64,000 nt of DNA, from contig VUYV01000212.1 of assembly GCA_008711295.1 (NCBI GenBank), positions 83,775-147,774 on the forward strand, in the 5' to 3' direction. The notes under the pieces are model-generated. The model searched no databases and was not told the origin of the DNA. It worked only from the letters and a program-made list of their open reading frames with translations. The translations under genes and the position numbers were made by a program. Below are positions 23,719-37,090 of this stretch, one piece after another. This DNA comes from Anarhynchus alexandrinus. Taxonomy: Eukaryota > Chordata > Aves > Charadriiformes > Charadriidae. The first letter of the stretch is position 1. Each line of letters begins with the position of its first letter.

Positions 23719-26700
23719 CTAAAGAAAGGATTGAAGTTACAGTTACCAGCATAATCTGAATGTAATTACATTAGTACAGACAGTTCTTGCAGGTTCTTAA
23801 ATAACATACAGATGTTTAAATACTGTAGTCAGTTTTTCCTTCTCCTTACCCTTACCATTTACCTCTTTCCAAAAATACAGTGGTAATTAAAAATAGAGGC
23901 TATGGATTAAAACAAAGTTCAACATGAAAGTTCAACAAAGTCAGAGAAAATATCTTCCAGTAAGTAATGCAGCACAATTAATTTAACATGCTGTAATGTT
24001 CTCTGTCATGAATTGGTTAATAATACTCACAGTGTCCTCACATTAGAAAATCATCGTAGTCTCTCTCTATATATTCACATATAGAATAAAAGCAGCTACA
24101 AATAGATAATACACCCTAATATATAAACACAAAATATGTTGACCCATACGCTTCGCTAATGTGAATCATAGTGAAACACCAAGAGAGAACTGTTAGCAGA
24201 CCAGGTTCATATTTCTTATTCTCACGGCTATTTTGCAAGCTACTGTAGACTAGAATAGCTAAAAAATAAGGTAACTTAGACTTGCAAGCAGTAGTCACAG
24301 AAAATTCTTCACAGGCAGTTGCTAACATTTTTCCATGCCAGATTTTATTTTACTAAGACTGATCTAACAAACACTGCTTGCTGGTCTTTTTATATTGCTC
24401 CCTCAATAGAAAATCATCTGTTCAATACTGAAATTTAGATCAATTAATTATATAAGTGTTTACTGCATCACACTATATTCAAAAAATTCCCTCCAGAACA
24501 TGAGTATCCATTAAAAAATTTTGCAGATTAAATGCTATTAAAAATGGCCCCAAATCCATTCTTTCTGTTGCTCAATATCCATCTGCTCAAACACAATAAA
24601 GAGTGGAAAATTAACCTGAACCATAACTGCATATCAAGATATTTTGTAAAATGCATAAATAAATATAGTTGCAATGAAAAGGGAGATTATCTACTTACAA
24701 TTGTCAGGCTAATAAATTCTTTATGTCCAAACACACAGAAGCCTACATCTAGTTCTGGAACTCTCTGAACGTTATAATTGCTGAGGCTATAGCAATGCTC
24801 TATCTATAGCACTTGATACATTATATAAAATTATGAAAAGCTTGTAACTCAAAAACCTGCTGGTCTTTTCCAATATCCCTTAAAAGGCTTCATAAGGCAA
24901 AAGGATACAGACATACAGTTTCACAGAAGAATAAGTGAAAAGTTGCTAGGGATATAAAAAAACTCCTCACTTAAGAACAGTCTGAGAGTTTGAAGTGGGT
25001 AACATCTAATCTTTATTCATAAAACACATAAACATAGATGATGGTCCATGGGTTTAACTAAATTGTTTAATATGGGCTTCATAGACAGAGGCTATGGTTC
25101 TAGAACGAGGACTGAAGAACTCGTTGGAAAGGAACTTCTAAAGCTTTAAATTTAAGAGAATAATGGCAAGTATACTGTGCATAGTGATATTTACTACGTG
25201 TCTCAGGAAACTATAGAAAGTCATTGATTTGAAATAAGGGCACTGGAACATCTGCATGGCCAAAGTAAGTTTTGGAAAGGCATCAGATCCATTTTGACAA
25301 TCTCTTCATTCCCAGCAGTTTTCACTAGCAATAGGAAGAAGTTGATGAGAAACTTCATCAGCAGTCCTTCTAGTTACTACAGTAAATATTAGTAGCAGCA
25401 GTTTTACTGTAGCTGTGACTTAAGCATGTCTTATAGACAACAGCTGCAGAAAAAGCTAAAAGCTTGTATCTGATCAACAGATGCAACTGGAAAAGATGGA
25501 GTTTTTGGGTAAACGTGTCCTTTTTTAGCTGATTAATTGTATTGGTATTCTCAATATTTGGGTACACACTCCCAAGAGAGAAAAAACTAAACAGGCAACT
25601 CACAAAACAGATCTACTAATCTAAATTGCAGATAAAACCAAATCAGGTTATTTAGTGGTTTAATTAAAAGAAAACAAATCAGCCAATCATATAACCTCAA
25701 AAATTAAACATTTAGAATAGAAAGAATTGAATTCTTGCCCCCAAAGTGCTGTTTGGTTTATTCCCCAAAAGTTACTACATAAAAAAGCATTTAGATTCTG
25801 TGATTCTTCAAAGATTTCAAATGGCATTTTAAGTTGTTCTTCATAACATAAGGCAAATTAAGAAATTTTGGTTCTTAGAATTAAAATAGTCAAAGGCAAC
25901 ATAGTAAAAAAACTGAAATAGAAATAAGTCACTGGCACTTTTAAAAATAATAAATGACAAAGTTCACATGGGATTAGATGCCTGAAAGCTTGTTAATTTT
26001 TTCCAAAAGTATCTGCTGATCCAATAAAGATATTTCTTTTTATGAACTTGACTTGGCTTCATTGAATACGTTTTATACTTTTCTATAGATTGCTATATTA
26101 TACTATCTATGTGTATAGTCATGTATCTGTAGCAAAACTTGTTTTAAAATTTGGAAAATATATTCTTTGTTTTCCATTTTTGATAGTTTAATTCTATCGA
26201 TCCCAACTACTACTCAAAGACTAGCTAACAGATTAATATTGGGCATGCATTATTAAATTTAAAAACCTAATGTATCTGGTGATAAATATTGAATTAATAT
26301 TACATATTAATTATATGTGTAATTCATATGCAAAATATGCCCCTTAAGGAATACCATGAAAGGCTCTTGAATTGCTGTGCATGTTAAAAGATGATTATTT
26401 GAGACCTTCTATCCTGCTTCTGAGAAGCACACCAATAATCAACTAGGATAATCATCTAAGAAAGTAAGTCTGTAGAAGTGGACATTTAACAGCATCTTTT
26501 GAGAAACAAGCATTATGAAGATGTCTGAAAAAATCTGTGTATTTTCATAAAGTCAACTTGTAAGATTTACCTTCTCTGTTCTGTTCCCCCTCATGTGTGA
26601 GAAATGCTCCAGAGCATGGTATTTCTAGCTGATCAACATCTCACATTATATATAAGATTCAAACACTATTCTAATTTCCCCCAGTTTTAAACCTATTCCA

Positions 26701-26729
26701 CACATGGCAAAGCTTCATGCAGCCATTTC
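23719..26729. other. TTC29: TTC29 intron, right part unique
   Basis: AT-rich unique sequence between the exon at 23718 and the CR1 at 26730. No element was recognised. Confidence 0.7.
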
Positions 26730-27957
26730 TAGAACAAGAANCAGGAGTAGTCAAGCATGGATTTAGGACAGGAAAATCATGCTTCACGAACCTGATAGCT
26801 TGCTACAATAAGATGGCTGGCTTGGTGGATGAAGGGAAAGCAGTGGATGTTGCTTCTCTTAATTTTAGCAAGGCTTCTGATGCTATCTCCTGTAACAACT
26901 TCATACACAAGCTGATAAAGTATGGCTTAGAAAAATAGACAGTGAGGTAGACTGAAAACTAGATGAGCTGGCGGCCTTCAGCAGCACAAAGTCCAGTGGG
27001 AAGCCAGTCACTAGTGGTGTCCTCAGGGATCAATACTGGCACCAAGACTGATTAATATCTTCATTAATGACCCGGATGGTGTGACCAAACATACCCTCAG
27101 CCTGTGTGCAGGCAATACAAAACTGGGGAGGAAAGGTTGATAAACGAGGTAGGTGGTTGTGCTGCCAGTGAGCGGGACCTCAGCAGGCTGGAGAAATGAG
27201 CCAATGGCAGTCTCGTGAAGCTCAGGAAAGGGAAATGCAAAGTCCTGCACCTGGGGGCAGATAACGCCAGGCACCAGCCCAGGCTGCTCTCTGACTGGAG
27301 GGAAAGGAGCTTGGCAGAGAAGGCCCTGGATTTCCTGGTGGACAACAAGTTGCCTGTGAGACAGCAACGCACACTCATGGCAAAGGCGACCAACAGGATC
27401 CTGGGCTGCATTAGGCAGAGCGTTGCAAGCACATTGAGGGAGGTGATCCTTTGCCTCTGCTCCTTACTGGTGAGGTCACCCCAGGAGTGCTGTGTCCTAT
27501 TCTGGGCTCTCCAGTATGAGAGGGGGACATAATGGAGTGAATCCATTGAAGGGCTGCAAAGATAACTAAGGGACTGGGAACATCTGTCTTAGGAAGAGAG
27601 GCTTAGGGAGCTGGGGCTCTTCAAACCACAGAAGAGAAGGCTTAGGGTGGGATTTCATCAATGTGTACAAATTTCTGATGGGAGGGCGTAAAGAAGAGGG
27701 AGCCAGGTGGTGTTCAGTGACAGGACAAGAGGAAACAGGCACAAAGTGAACTGAACAAAACAAAACTGAACTCAACAAAATATTTCTTTATTGTGAGGGT
27801 GTTTGAACAGTGGAAAATGTTTTCCAGAATGGTTATGGAGTCTCCAATGGTACAGATACTAAAAACCTTACTGGGTGTACTCCTGGGAAGCCTGCTCTAG
27901 CTGACCCTGATGGTCCCCAAAGGTCTCTCTTCCTACCTCAGCTATTCTGCTATTCTC
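26730..27957 (+). repeat. CR1 LINE copy, 5'-truncated, plus strand
   Basis: CR1 fragment beginning in the RT domain (GVVKHGFRTGKSCFTNLIAC at about 26745). It continues through [20 protein letters not shown] at 27018-27077 and a degenerate CAGNTKL in place of the usual FADDTKL. The KALDFLVDNKLPVRQQ and [11 protein letters not shown] blocks are at 27320-27425, and [17 protein letters not shown] follows. The 3' untranslated part runs to TCAGCTATTCTGCTATTCTC near 27957. It has many frameshifts and stops. One unresolved base (N) sits at 26741, close to the 5' boundary. It lies in the intron between the TTC29 exons at 28443 and 23718, antisense to the gene. Confidence 0.9.
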
Positions 27958-28442
27958 TACTTTTTTACTTTAGGTTTCAAAGTATTTATGTTTATTGAGA
28001 TATACAGAAGAAATCTTGTTTGGTTATGATAGAAAACTCTTTTTTGCAAGTACTTTTTGCAAGTAGAGTGAAAAGGTAGTGATCCAGCAAATAATGTCAC
28101 TCAAAAATTGCAAATCAGCAGTGACTAGCCAATCACAATTAGCAAGCTGAGCTTCCATCAGCAACCTCACTTTCTGATTAAGGGTTCACTGTTTTACACT
28201 ATTATTCCCACAAGGTTGGCTTTTTTGGAGATAAAGCTTTCAGGAATCTAAAAGATTCTTTGTTGTCAGCAAGAAGGCATTTCTGTTTTAGTGAGATCTG
28301 GAAGTGTATTGATAGCATTTGTCTTTGAATTTCATAAGAAATAATTACCCAGTCAAACACTTGACAATTTCTACTTTACTCTTGGGAAAATCATGGCATG
28401 CACATCAAATAAAGAAATGGGAAAGTGTTATTTTCCACCTAC
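27958..28442. other. TTC29: TTC29 intron, short stretch between CR1 and exon
   Basis: 485 bases of unique AT-rich sequence, with a directly repeated TTTTTGCAAGTA near 28042-28068. Nothing else was seen. Confidence 0.7.
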
Positions 28443-28655
28443 CTTCTTTCGCCATTTTTAAAGCTTTTATTAGCGTTTTGATGGCCTGCTGGTGTTCTTT
28501 ATTTTCTAGCATTTTGTCTGCTAGTAATGTATAAATTCTCCAGAGATGCTCACACGCCAGTGAATTGTAAGTGTGGCCTGTCTCATCCTTCCATGTTGAA
28601 CCCTCTGTTAGCTGATAAAATGCTTCATAATGCTCAGCAGCTTTCATGACATGAC
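28443..28655 (-). CDS. TTC29: TTC29 coding exon (central TPRs)
   Basis: Exon of 213 nt (2 + 70x3 + 1). The acceptor is TTTCATTTTTCAG|GTCATG at 28656, the donor is GAAG|GTAGGTGG at 28443/28442. After the split Gly it reads [18 protein letters not shown], then [19 protein letters not shown] and [19 protein letters not shown], ending KMAKE plus the first base of Gly. AAEHYEAF and DKMLENK..QAIK..IKA are strongly conserved TTC29 blocks forming TPR helix A/B pairs. This is the least ambiguous of the exons. Two ATGs occur at its 5' end, but they are internal codons, not starts. Confidence 0.95.
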
Positions 28656-29914
28656 CTGAAAAATGAAATTCATAATTACAGTCAGTGTAATCAACAACAT
28701 TTTAAAAAGTTATTAGTCTATAAGAATTTTACCATTAGAAAGTAAGTTGCAGCCAATCATTTCACAAGTTTTTCAAGAATCTTCAATATGTAACTTACAG
28801 ATAACTGGATAACACTGCAAATCTCACAGTTACCAGTAATACTGTAATTTAAACTCACCACATTTTAAATTAGCTTTCCTTTGTAGATTCACAACGTTTA
28901 GGGATGTGATACCAACTATGCGAGTCAGAATTTTCCAGAAAATACTTCTATTATAGATTCATTAATATAGCCTTTGTGGATCACGCATTTCAAAAAATCA
29001 CATCTATGCATAAATGAGAAACAGCTTGAACTGTTTCTCAAGTTTCTTTTTCCATAATGAAAACCTGTGCTGAAAGATCTCAAATGTGGAGAACAGAGGT
29101 ATAAAAACTGTGCGTGTGTGTAAATACCTTTATTTAAATAAATTAATTGATGAACAAAGAATTATGCAAAGTAATTTATTCAACAATTAGTACTAGACCA
29201 ACTCTGGTGAGTTTATGTAGTAAATTTACTGGTAGAGGATTAACCACTAACAGATTAATTATCAAGTCTGAAGTAATACACTTTAAGGTCTTCAAAGATA
29301 AGTTACTCAAATATCCTTAAAGCAAAGGAAAACTTGAAGGTGAAGTTCAATTCATTTTAACATGCAGGTAGTTCCTCCCTCCCCTCTACCTTTAAACAAA
29401 GTTTGTTTAGATGTGTTTGCAGCTTACACGTCTTCTGAAACATGATATATAAGGAATGATTACTGTTTTGCGGACCACTTACACAGTACTGCATTCAAAT
29501 TACAAAAAGAACCAGGAAGGAGAAAAGTTGCCTCCCAATTGTAGGAAAGAAGGGAGAGAAGCTTGGAGAAGCACCTTCTTTAAGCATTCCGACAGAAAAC
29601 AAGGCTAGTTCCCCAGGCCTCCAGCCAACCTAGAGGCAGAACAGCTATGACAGATTCCTCTTATTCACTTAATTTAGATTTGTCTTTTGCATATGTTATC
29701 CTTTTATAACTATGCTTTCAACTTTGCAATATAAAACCAAACTCTTATCTTTATTAGAATTAAATTTGTTTTCATATTAAGCTTCTCTGATGGTTAAAAT
29801 GAGTTCAACTAAAATTGACAAGCACAAGAAACTTCTCTTTCAAAGAAGCAACTAATTAAATGAGTTTCACAGACAAAGCATTTTAAGGCTCTACAATCTA
29901 TGATTCATGTAAGC

Positions 29915-30045
29915 GTCCCAGAGGGCACAACAAAAAGCACTGAAGAGTGACGTGCCAGGTGAAAGGGGAGACAGCAAGCTTTATTCGGCTCCATGCTAGC
30001 TAGGGACAGGTGTTGGAGAGATGGCCCAAAACGCTAGAAAAAACA
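29915..30045 (-). mobile_element. Possible LTR R/U5 fragment
   Basis: The minus strand reads GAGCCGAATAAAGCTTGCTG followed by a CT-rich stretch and TTGTTGTGCCCTCTGGGACG. An AATAAA at 29980-29985 followed by a pyrimidine-rich stretch is typical of the R-U5 part of a retroviral LTR. It differs from the LTR starting at 30176. No second end or target duplication is visible, so it could be unrelated unique sequence. Confidence 0.35.
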
Positions 30046-30175
30046 TCTTATTGTCAGAGTAGCTACCAGATCCTGTAAACAGAGAGGAAAAGATCTAGAC
30101 ATTCTTTACAAAATGTCACATACTTGACATCAGGCTGAACAAGCAGCAATGCAAAGTGAAATTATCGTGATCAGT

Positions 30176-30700
30176 TGTTATGGTTTGAGGAACCCACAAC
30201 AATTTATTGTCAGACAGTTATTCTATCACCTGATGACCCCTCCCCACCCGGGAAGGGGAATCAGGAAAAAACAAGGAAACCCAAGGGTTGAAATATAAAC
30301 AGATTTAATAGAATAGGACTAGATAATTAACATTAATAACACTAAAGAACCAATATTAATCCCGATACCAATATAGAACATACAAGGGTTACACTCAGCT
30401 AATTTTATCAGTAGGAAGCTGTGCACTCCCAGCAGTGGGCAGCAAATGTCAGACACTGCGAGTGCCAGGAAGGGAAGGCCTCAGGGGTCTGGCACCAGGG
30501 CAAGAAGTTCTCAGGATCACAGCCATCACAAGTGAGAGAGAAAACTTCTCAGCAAACTTTCTAATTCATATTGAACGTGATGTTCATGGTATGAAATAAT
30601 CCTATTGGCCAGCGTGGGTCAAGCACCCAGGTCTCGCTCCTCCTTGTCCCTGCACCTGGTGAGCTTGAAAACACTGAGATCTTGAAACCCACATACCATA
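30176..30700 (-). mobile_element. Endogenous retrovirus LTR (solo or fragment)
   Basis: It begins TGTTATGGTTTGAGGAACCC and includes TTTATTGTCAGACAGTTATT, CCCCTCCCCACCCGGGAAGG and an AT-rich ATTAATAAC block. A GTTCATGGTATGAAATAATC stretch follows. It ends near GAGATCTTGAAACCCACATACCA. This layout resembles a common passerine ERV LTR. The AT-rich block (TTTAATAGA...ATTAATAAC...TACAAGGGTTACAC) runs in the same direction as in the LTR at 51377-52119, hence the minus orientation, but that is tentative. No target duplication was found and the right end is blurred, so this may be a truncated copy. It lies in the intron between TTC29 exons 47160 and 28655. Confidence 0.7.
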
Positions 30701-33700
30701 GATGGCTATAAAGTAAATATTTTCACACATTCAGACACTAAAGTCTTCTAAAAGTGCAGTTTTCCCAAGCATTAGAAAAGAAATTACCCGTGTTGCTCAA
30801 ACCAGGACACCAGTACAACCTGTTTAATGATTCACTGACAGCACACATAACAGGAAATAGAGATGGAGACTTGCTAAACCCCAGATGAAAACTTTTGTCC
30901 ATTCTTAAGAGGCCTCCAATTTGAATTTGGGTTTCTGCCTATCCAGTCCAGCTAGCTTTTTAGGGAAAGTCCAACTCAGAAGTCAACAGAATTCCAGTTA
31001 TCCAACTTGCTAAATGCAGATTTAAGATATTAATTGAAGAAGCTGGTGTTGGCTTTGTGATGAATGATGGAAAGTTGAGTTGAAATTTAATGTTAACAGC
31101 TAGATCTAGCATTTCATGCACTCGGATACTCATAAACACATACAAACTCCTCCTTGGACTTCTCCCCAAAGTTTATTAATCAACTGATTATCTTTTTGAA
31201 AGGGTATTGCCACACACTTAAGTGATCTACTTTCACTACATGTGTAATGGATCCTTTAGAATAATAGAGTTTGTTTCATGTGTAACTCAAAAACTTCTAG
31301 TAAGAATAGGAAGCAGCAAACAAATGAATGGTATCACCTGGATATGTAATTTGAAGCTGAACATATTATCTGAGTTTCTCCTAAGACTCTGTTACATAAT
31401 CTTTTAATGGGACACACTGTTTAGGTAAATAATACATGCAACCTTCAGAACTATTGTTTAGATTGTTAGAACTATCAGGTATGGTAATTCTTACCCATGC
31501 TTCCTCACTTGCAGTATCCCCTTGAGAAAGTTTCTGTCAGACTAGAAATTGAACTCATATATTCCGTGTACCCCATAGTTCTTAAGAGTTGACCTAACCG
31601 TAAGAGTTGTGACCTGACATCCTTTTTGCCAGCTCTCAGTGAAACCTTTTTAGAAACAATCCCTCTACATCAAGCTTCAAAATACAAAAGCAATATAATC
31701 CTTTTGGTAGTATTCAAATGGAACTAAATTACATTTGGCTTCACTGAACTACCAAGAAAGAATATGAAGTAAAAAGTAATACAGTCTAGTCATAGAAATA
31801 CCAAAAAGAAGATGCTGAGCAAAAAACTAAAATACCTGCTACTTTCCTAAATGAGGAAGAGATGGAATTCCTGACCTGGAAGCCCTTACATGGCTGGGAA
31901 TTTGCTTACTGAAGACTCTTTCAAGTAACACTAGCTATTTGGAGACCTCTCAAAATCATAGAAGGTAAAACATTTTAGACTTTGGAATTCATTCCTCCAT
32001 CAAAATAATCTGACATCTCTTGTTCTCCTTGGCAAATGACATATCAGCCTATTTCTTTAATCCATAATGTTTATGTGAACCTCAAATGTTGTGGAAAAAT
32101 AATGTTTTACAGAGGGGTGGCAAGCTTATTCACTGTCATGAGTCGGCTCAGTTGGAATTGATCCGGTCAGTGCATTCCAATTTTTAAACACTGAACTACT
32201 GCAACTGTTAGGCGCAGACATAGGTAGATGCCGTCTGAAAAATCTTGAAAAACATTAAAAGAAAGTAATAAGCCAGTTACAGAACAACATGTGGTGACAA
32301 GGCAGAGTTTTAGATGACTTATCATCAACTGAAAGAAAAGAAGCCAAAAAAAAAAAAAGGAAAATGAGAGGAAAAACAATGAGTAGGAAAATCACTTGGA
32401 ATAGTTTGTAGGAATGTGTTTTTTATATCTCTAGGTGTTTCTAGGAAAGCTATATTTGAAAAAAATATTTGCAAAATATTACACAAAGCAGTATAGCTAT
32501 TTTCAGTTGGCAACATTAACAGCAATTGCATATATCTTTCCCACTGTCATGCAGAAATTAGCTCAGTGTATACTAAATGGAGTTTGAGAATATCTGATCT
32601 CTCTTCCCTGTTTATAAAAGGAATCAAAACACAGAAACATAACTCTTACAACATGTATACTACCACTACTGAAATATTATAGTTTAACATAGCTCAGGGC
32701 ATAACAAAAGAAACCCTATCAGCAATAGTTTAATCTTAAATATGGGAGATAAACATTGTCACAATATAATTTTGGGAGTAAAGAATCAGTTTTAAACAAT
32801 TATGTAAGACATTACTCTGCCACTAACAGTATCAGATATTAGAAATTACTCTTATTTTCATAGCAACTACATATGTATGCACAGAGATTCGTGCTACAGT
32901 TTTCAGAGTTGCTTAAAGTAAAAAAAAAAATAAATCTATTCATTCAAGCAAAAGAACTCAATGTAATTTTGTAAATACTGAAGAGAAACGTTTTTACATT
33001 GTCTAAAACTTCCTTTATAATTCCTTTCCTAAAACCCACTCCAGAAGTATACATTTGTTATATCAAAATAGATATCAAACCAAAAGGGGTATATATGGAG
33101 ACTACTATTTTGCTATTTTTTTTTAAGTAGAAAGATTGACTAGATATTAACACAAATGGGTTTAAATGTGAAGCTGCCATAAAAGCAGGCACATAAATGT
33201 AATTCTCCCAGCCGCTATTTTGATGCACATTTTTGATTCCATGAATATTTTATGAAATGGCCCAAACTAAAGCCATATAACATTCCTGCATTACTGATGC
33301 TTGCGCCCGTAAGCTACAAACATTAGAGGCATGATTGAGTGCATTAAAATGAACTCATTCAGCAGTGCATTGATTACTTGAAGGAGGAAAAAAAAAAAAG
33401 AAGTTACTCCCACTTAAGAAAACAGCACACAAATCTGAAGTTTTCAATACTGAAATTAAAGATAGCAAATTTGAATAATGCGGTATTTAATAAATAAAGG
33501 CAGTGCAAAACTATCTAGAATTCCCTATATACAGTCCTGACATTAATTAGGTGAGATGTTAATTAGGTCCACAGATTGCTTCCAGTAGTGTACAGGTAAT
33601 TTAAAATGTCACAATCTGCAAAATGCAGTGACTGACCTGTTCTAGCTCCATGCCTCAGCAATACTGAGAGCACCTAATGATTTCCTTTTCTATCAGCTCA

Positions 33701-36700
33701 TACATTTACCAATGAAAATAATGCCACCGAAACAATTGCACAAAAAAGTGACAGGTCTGTTAGGTACATTTCTTCAGCAGCACTAGTATAAGCAGAAAGC
33801 ACATTTAATTCTAAATCGAAAACAGTTGTTGAGGACTTTAGAAAATATTCCACTTTAGCTTAAAGCAACAACCTAAAGGAACAGTAAAGCTTTATGTATG
33901 TTATAGTATATTTTAATCTAGAACTAGGACATCTTTTGTAATCAGTTATTTCACTGTACAATGTGGACTTAAAATCTGCTTGAAGCAACAGTTAATGCTA
34001 GCAAAAAAAGAAAAATGTTATTAGTATTTTAAAAGATATAAGCTTACATTTCAGTTTAACTGCTTGAACTACTTGTATTATTTTCAGCTTCCTATGTTCG
34101 ATTATGATAATTATGGTAGAACTATTGATGCTGAAATAGTTAAGAACCTGTCACAGTTTCCAGTGTGAGTCACTATCTACAGAGGTTGTTATAAGTCTTT
34201 AACAGAGATGGGAGGTGGAACATAAAGCTCACAAGAATAACAAACCAAGTCTCTCATTCAGTAAATAGTTGAACCACCCTGGACTCCTGAGGTAAAACGA
34301 ATTGTACAGAAGTCAGTGTGACTTATCTCAGATGCAGGAACCTGAGTTTTTGTGCCATCTGCAAAAGCAAGACAAATATTGTGGAAAAGAATTAAGATAA
34401 AAATACGATAAAATTTTGTGATTCCATAACTCTACAAGATTCTTCTAAAACACAACCAATCATCAGACAACAATCAAGGTATTTTTAAGTTAAAAGGATA
34501 AAAAGTTATTTTCGCTTACTATAGAGGAGCTGATAATATTTTTCAGAAAGATTCCACTGGGAGTTTTAGCAAAATGTCATCAAGAGTTCAAAAGAATATT
34601 GTAATGAACTTGCTGGCTCATCATGGGGTATTCTGACAATCTCCCCAATTTGACAATACACCAGTAAATCTCTCCCTAGAGTCTAAGCTGCTCAAGGTCA
34701 ACTGAAAGCATGCCTGAGAAGTAGGTGGCTTGAGGACATAAAGGAGAAGGAAGGAGATAAAAGTAAAGTTGAGCATCACCCAGCCTGAGATATGGCATTG
34801 GTGGAGTGTGATTGCAGTGCAAAAACATGGTATTTTATATTCCCTTGTCTATGTCAAGAACTGCTAGGCTAATCCCTGGTATTATAGTTTAGAGAATGAT
34901 ACATTATTTCTGCTGACATTAGCTAAGCAAGTATCTGTTGTCCGAAAAGACAGCCATAACTATAGGAATCCAGTGAGCGTTAGATCATATATAGTCTTGT
35001 CCTCTGAGGACCTAAATTACTGGCCTTAAAGCTCAAATACTCAAATATACCTATACAAATCTAGAGGGCAGCGCATACTGTAGCACCCACAGTAGGATTG
35101 TTCACGGTATGTTAAAGCGCATCAACACATTATGATATTAAAAATGCTCTAAAAGATGTTGCTTAAAGGGTTCTTTGAGAGACACCTCACCAGCTAGGTA
35201 TAACACTCGTTTTTCTGGTTGCTTGTCTGTCTGCTCTCTAATCCCTTCCCCTGCTGCTGCCAACACTTCTGAACCACAAAGAAGGAAGGGTTTCCCACAG
35301 GCAGTTGAAATGACAGCTGCTTTGGGGGATAGTTTACTGAGGACCAGCACGAGAAAAAAACCTGTAATTAACTGAAGAGCACTTTACCAGAAGAACTGCT
35401 CTGAAAAAATCTTGTTCTTACAAGAAAGCACTAAGAACAAGTACAGGAGGAACAGGCACTGTTGTAGAGGAGACTGGAAAAAATCTTCTCTTGCCTTTTT
35501 CCAGTTACTGCAATAGCCACTGTACCCTTAACATTCTGGGTTATCTCCAGGCCTTCTTAAGTTGCTTCTGGCTCCACATAAAATCTCTCAGATTTTCTCC
35601 AAGAGACATACAGCTACTCTCTAGACTGATTGCAACTACTCAGAGTAACTCTACAAAGAAAATCTGATGTCAATTACATGATTTTCCCCAAAACTATATG
35701 CACACAGACCTCACATATACTTTACAAAGAGTGGTACAAAATATAATGTATGGATAGACATGAGAGACAATAATAAATCAGAGTGATTTCATACTAAATG
35801 TAACCCTTAACTCTGAAACTTAGAAACATACCTGTAATTAATGTCTTGCTATCTGAACCACATTATATCACCATTTTTTCCCTTTGCTTTATGCTTATCT
35901 GTGGAAAATATGTTCATATTTCAGGGATTTTCACAAAAGCTTAGGTCTGAGGTGGAATCTAGAACCTCTGAAGGTTTTACAACACTGTAATTGCAAAAAC
36001 TGGTTTAGCAGCATTTTGCCCACATGCAAACTAGGATAAAAAAAATGTACTCTTCCAAGATTGGTGTCCAACTTCAGGGAAAAAAAACCTGACAACTGAA
36101 CAGGTCCCATAAGAAAATTCCACTAACTTGTCTGTCCTACATTCACATCCAAATGAACTCACACAGAAAATTTTGGTTTACAATTAAAATTCCTTTACCT
36201 TTTTAGGTTAACATATTTTCTGAAAGCAACAATTGTCAGATGTCTTCTGATTTGTTCGATTATATATATGAACAAAAAATTTTTGATAGATGTCAATTCT
36301 CATCTGGAGGAGAACATTGCAAACAATGTTGAACACTAGCTGAATGACAACATACCCATTTTAAAGGGAATGGAATTCTTGCTTCACGATAACATTCCAA
36401 CCTGCTTTCATGTTTGTAAATCATCAAAGCGCTTTCTATATGCAAAGGCTACCTAAGATGCAAAATGTATTCAGGAAGCTCACAATGTAAGGCTCCAGGC
36501 TCTCAATAGGAGCAGGCCCACACTCAGTGGGATGCTCACACTTCAGGTTTCACAAATATTTCCGTGTTTATAGGCAGATATCCAAATGCAGAGAAGGGAG
36601 GGAGGTGAAAATGCAGTGATGAATAGTGAAGAATGGCAGATGCTTTGCAGCTCTGTTTTTCAGGGCTTGAGGGTTTTTTTAGCTCAATAGAACCAAATGA

Positions 36701-36775
36701 AAACATGCTATATTACTATTTAATCTCAAAGAGTAATACGATCATTATCTTTTAAATACAGAAAGTGACACTGAA

Positions 36776-36853
36776 GCAGATTAGTTTCACTAAATTACCT
36801 TTTTTGCTAACTAAGCGGATTAGTTTCACAAAATTACCTTTTTTGCTAACTCA
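36776..36853. repeat. 39-bp tandem duplication, two copies
   Basis: GCAGATTAGTTTCACTAAAT through CTTTTTTGCTAACT is repeated immediately at 36815-36853 with about three differences (GCGGATTAG, CACAAAATT). The unit is a multiple of three, so a plus-strand frame stays open across it, but there is no sign that it is coding. Confidence 0.85.
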
Positions 36854-37014
36854 AGTCAAATGCCTGCCTCAGTTTAAGAAATTTTTTTGTAGTTATTACA
36901 TTTTGTTCAGATTCTACCCCATTCCCTTTACCTTTCCACAGCTTCCAATAATCAATTTAATATCAGCTGCAATGCCCCAGCACTGTCGGTTGCGCAGATA
37001 ATCTACTTCAGAAG

Positions 37015-37090
37015 GATGCTTTGAGTAGCAGGTTGGACTAATGACCTGCTGAGGTCCCTTCCAACTTGAATTATCCTATGATCCTCTGAA
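37015..37090 (+). repeat. CR1 LINE 3'-end fragment
   Basis: Only the terminal 3' untranslated piece survives: GCAGGTTGGACTAATGACC, then GAGGTCCCTTCCAACTTGAA, then ATCCTATGATCC. This is the characteristic CR1 tail order on the plus strand. It shows no coding remnant. Confidence 0.8.

Noticed and set aside
27097..27546. 149-codon minus-strand open frame
   Set aside because: Antisense of the plus-strand CR1 at 26730-27957, nearly the same shadow as at 2705-3214.
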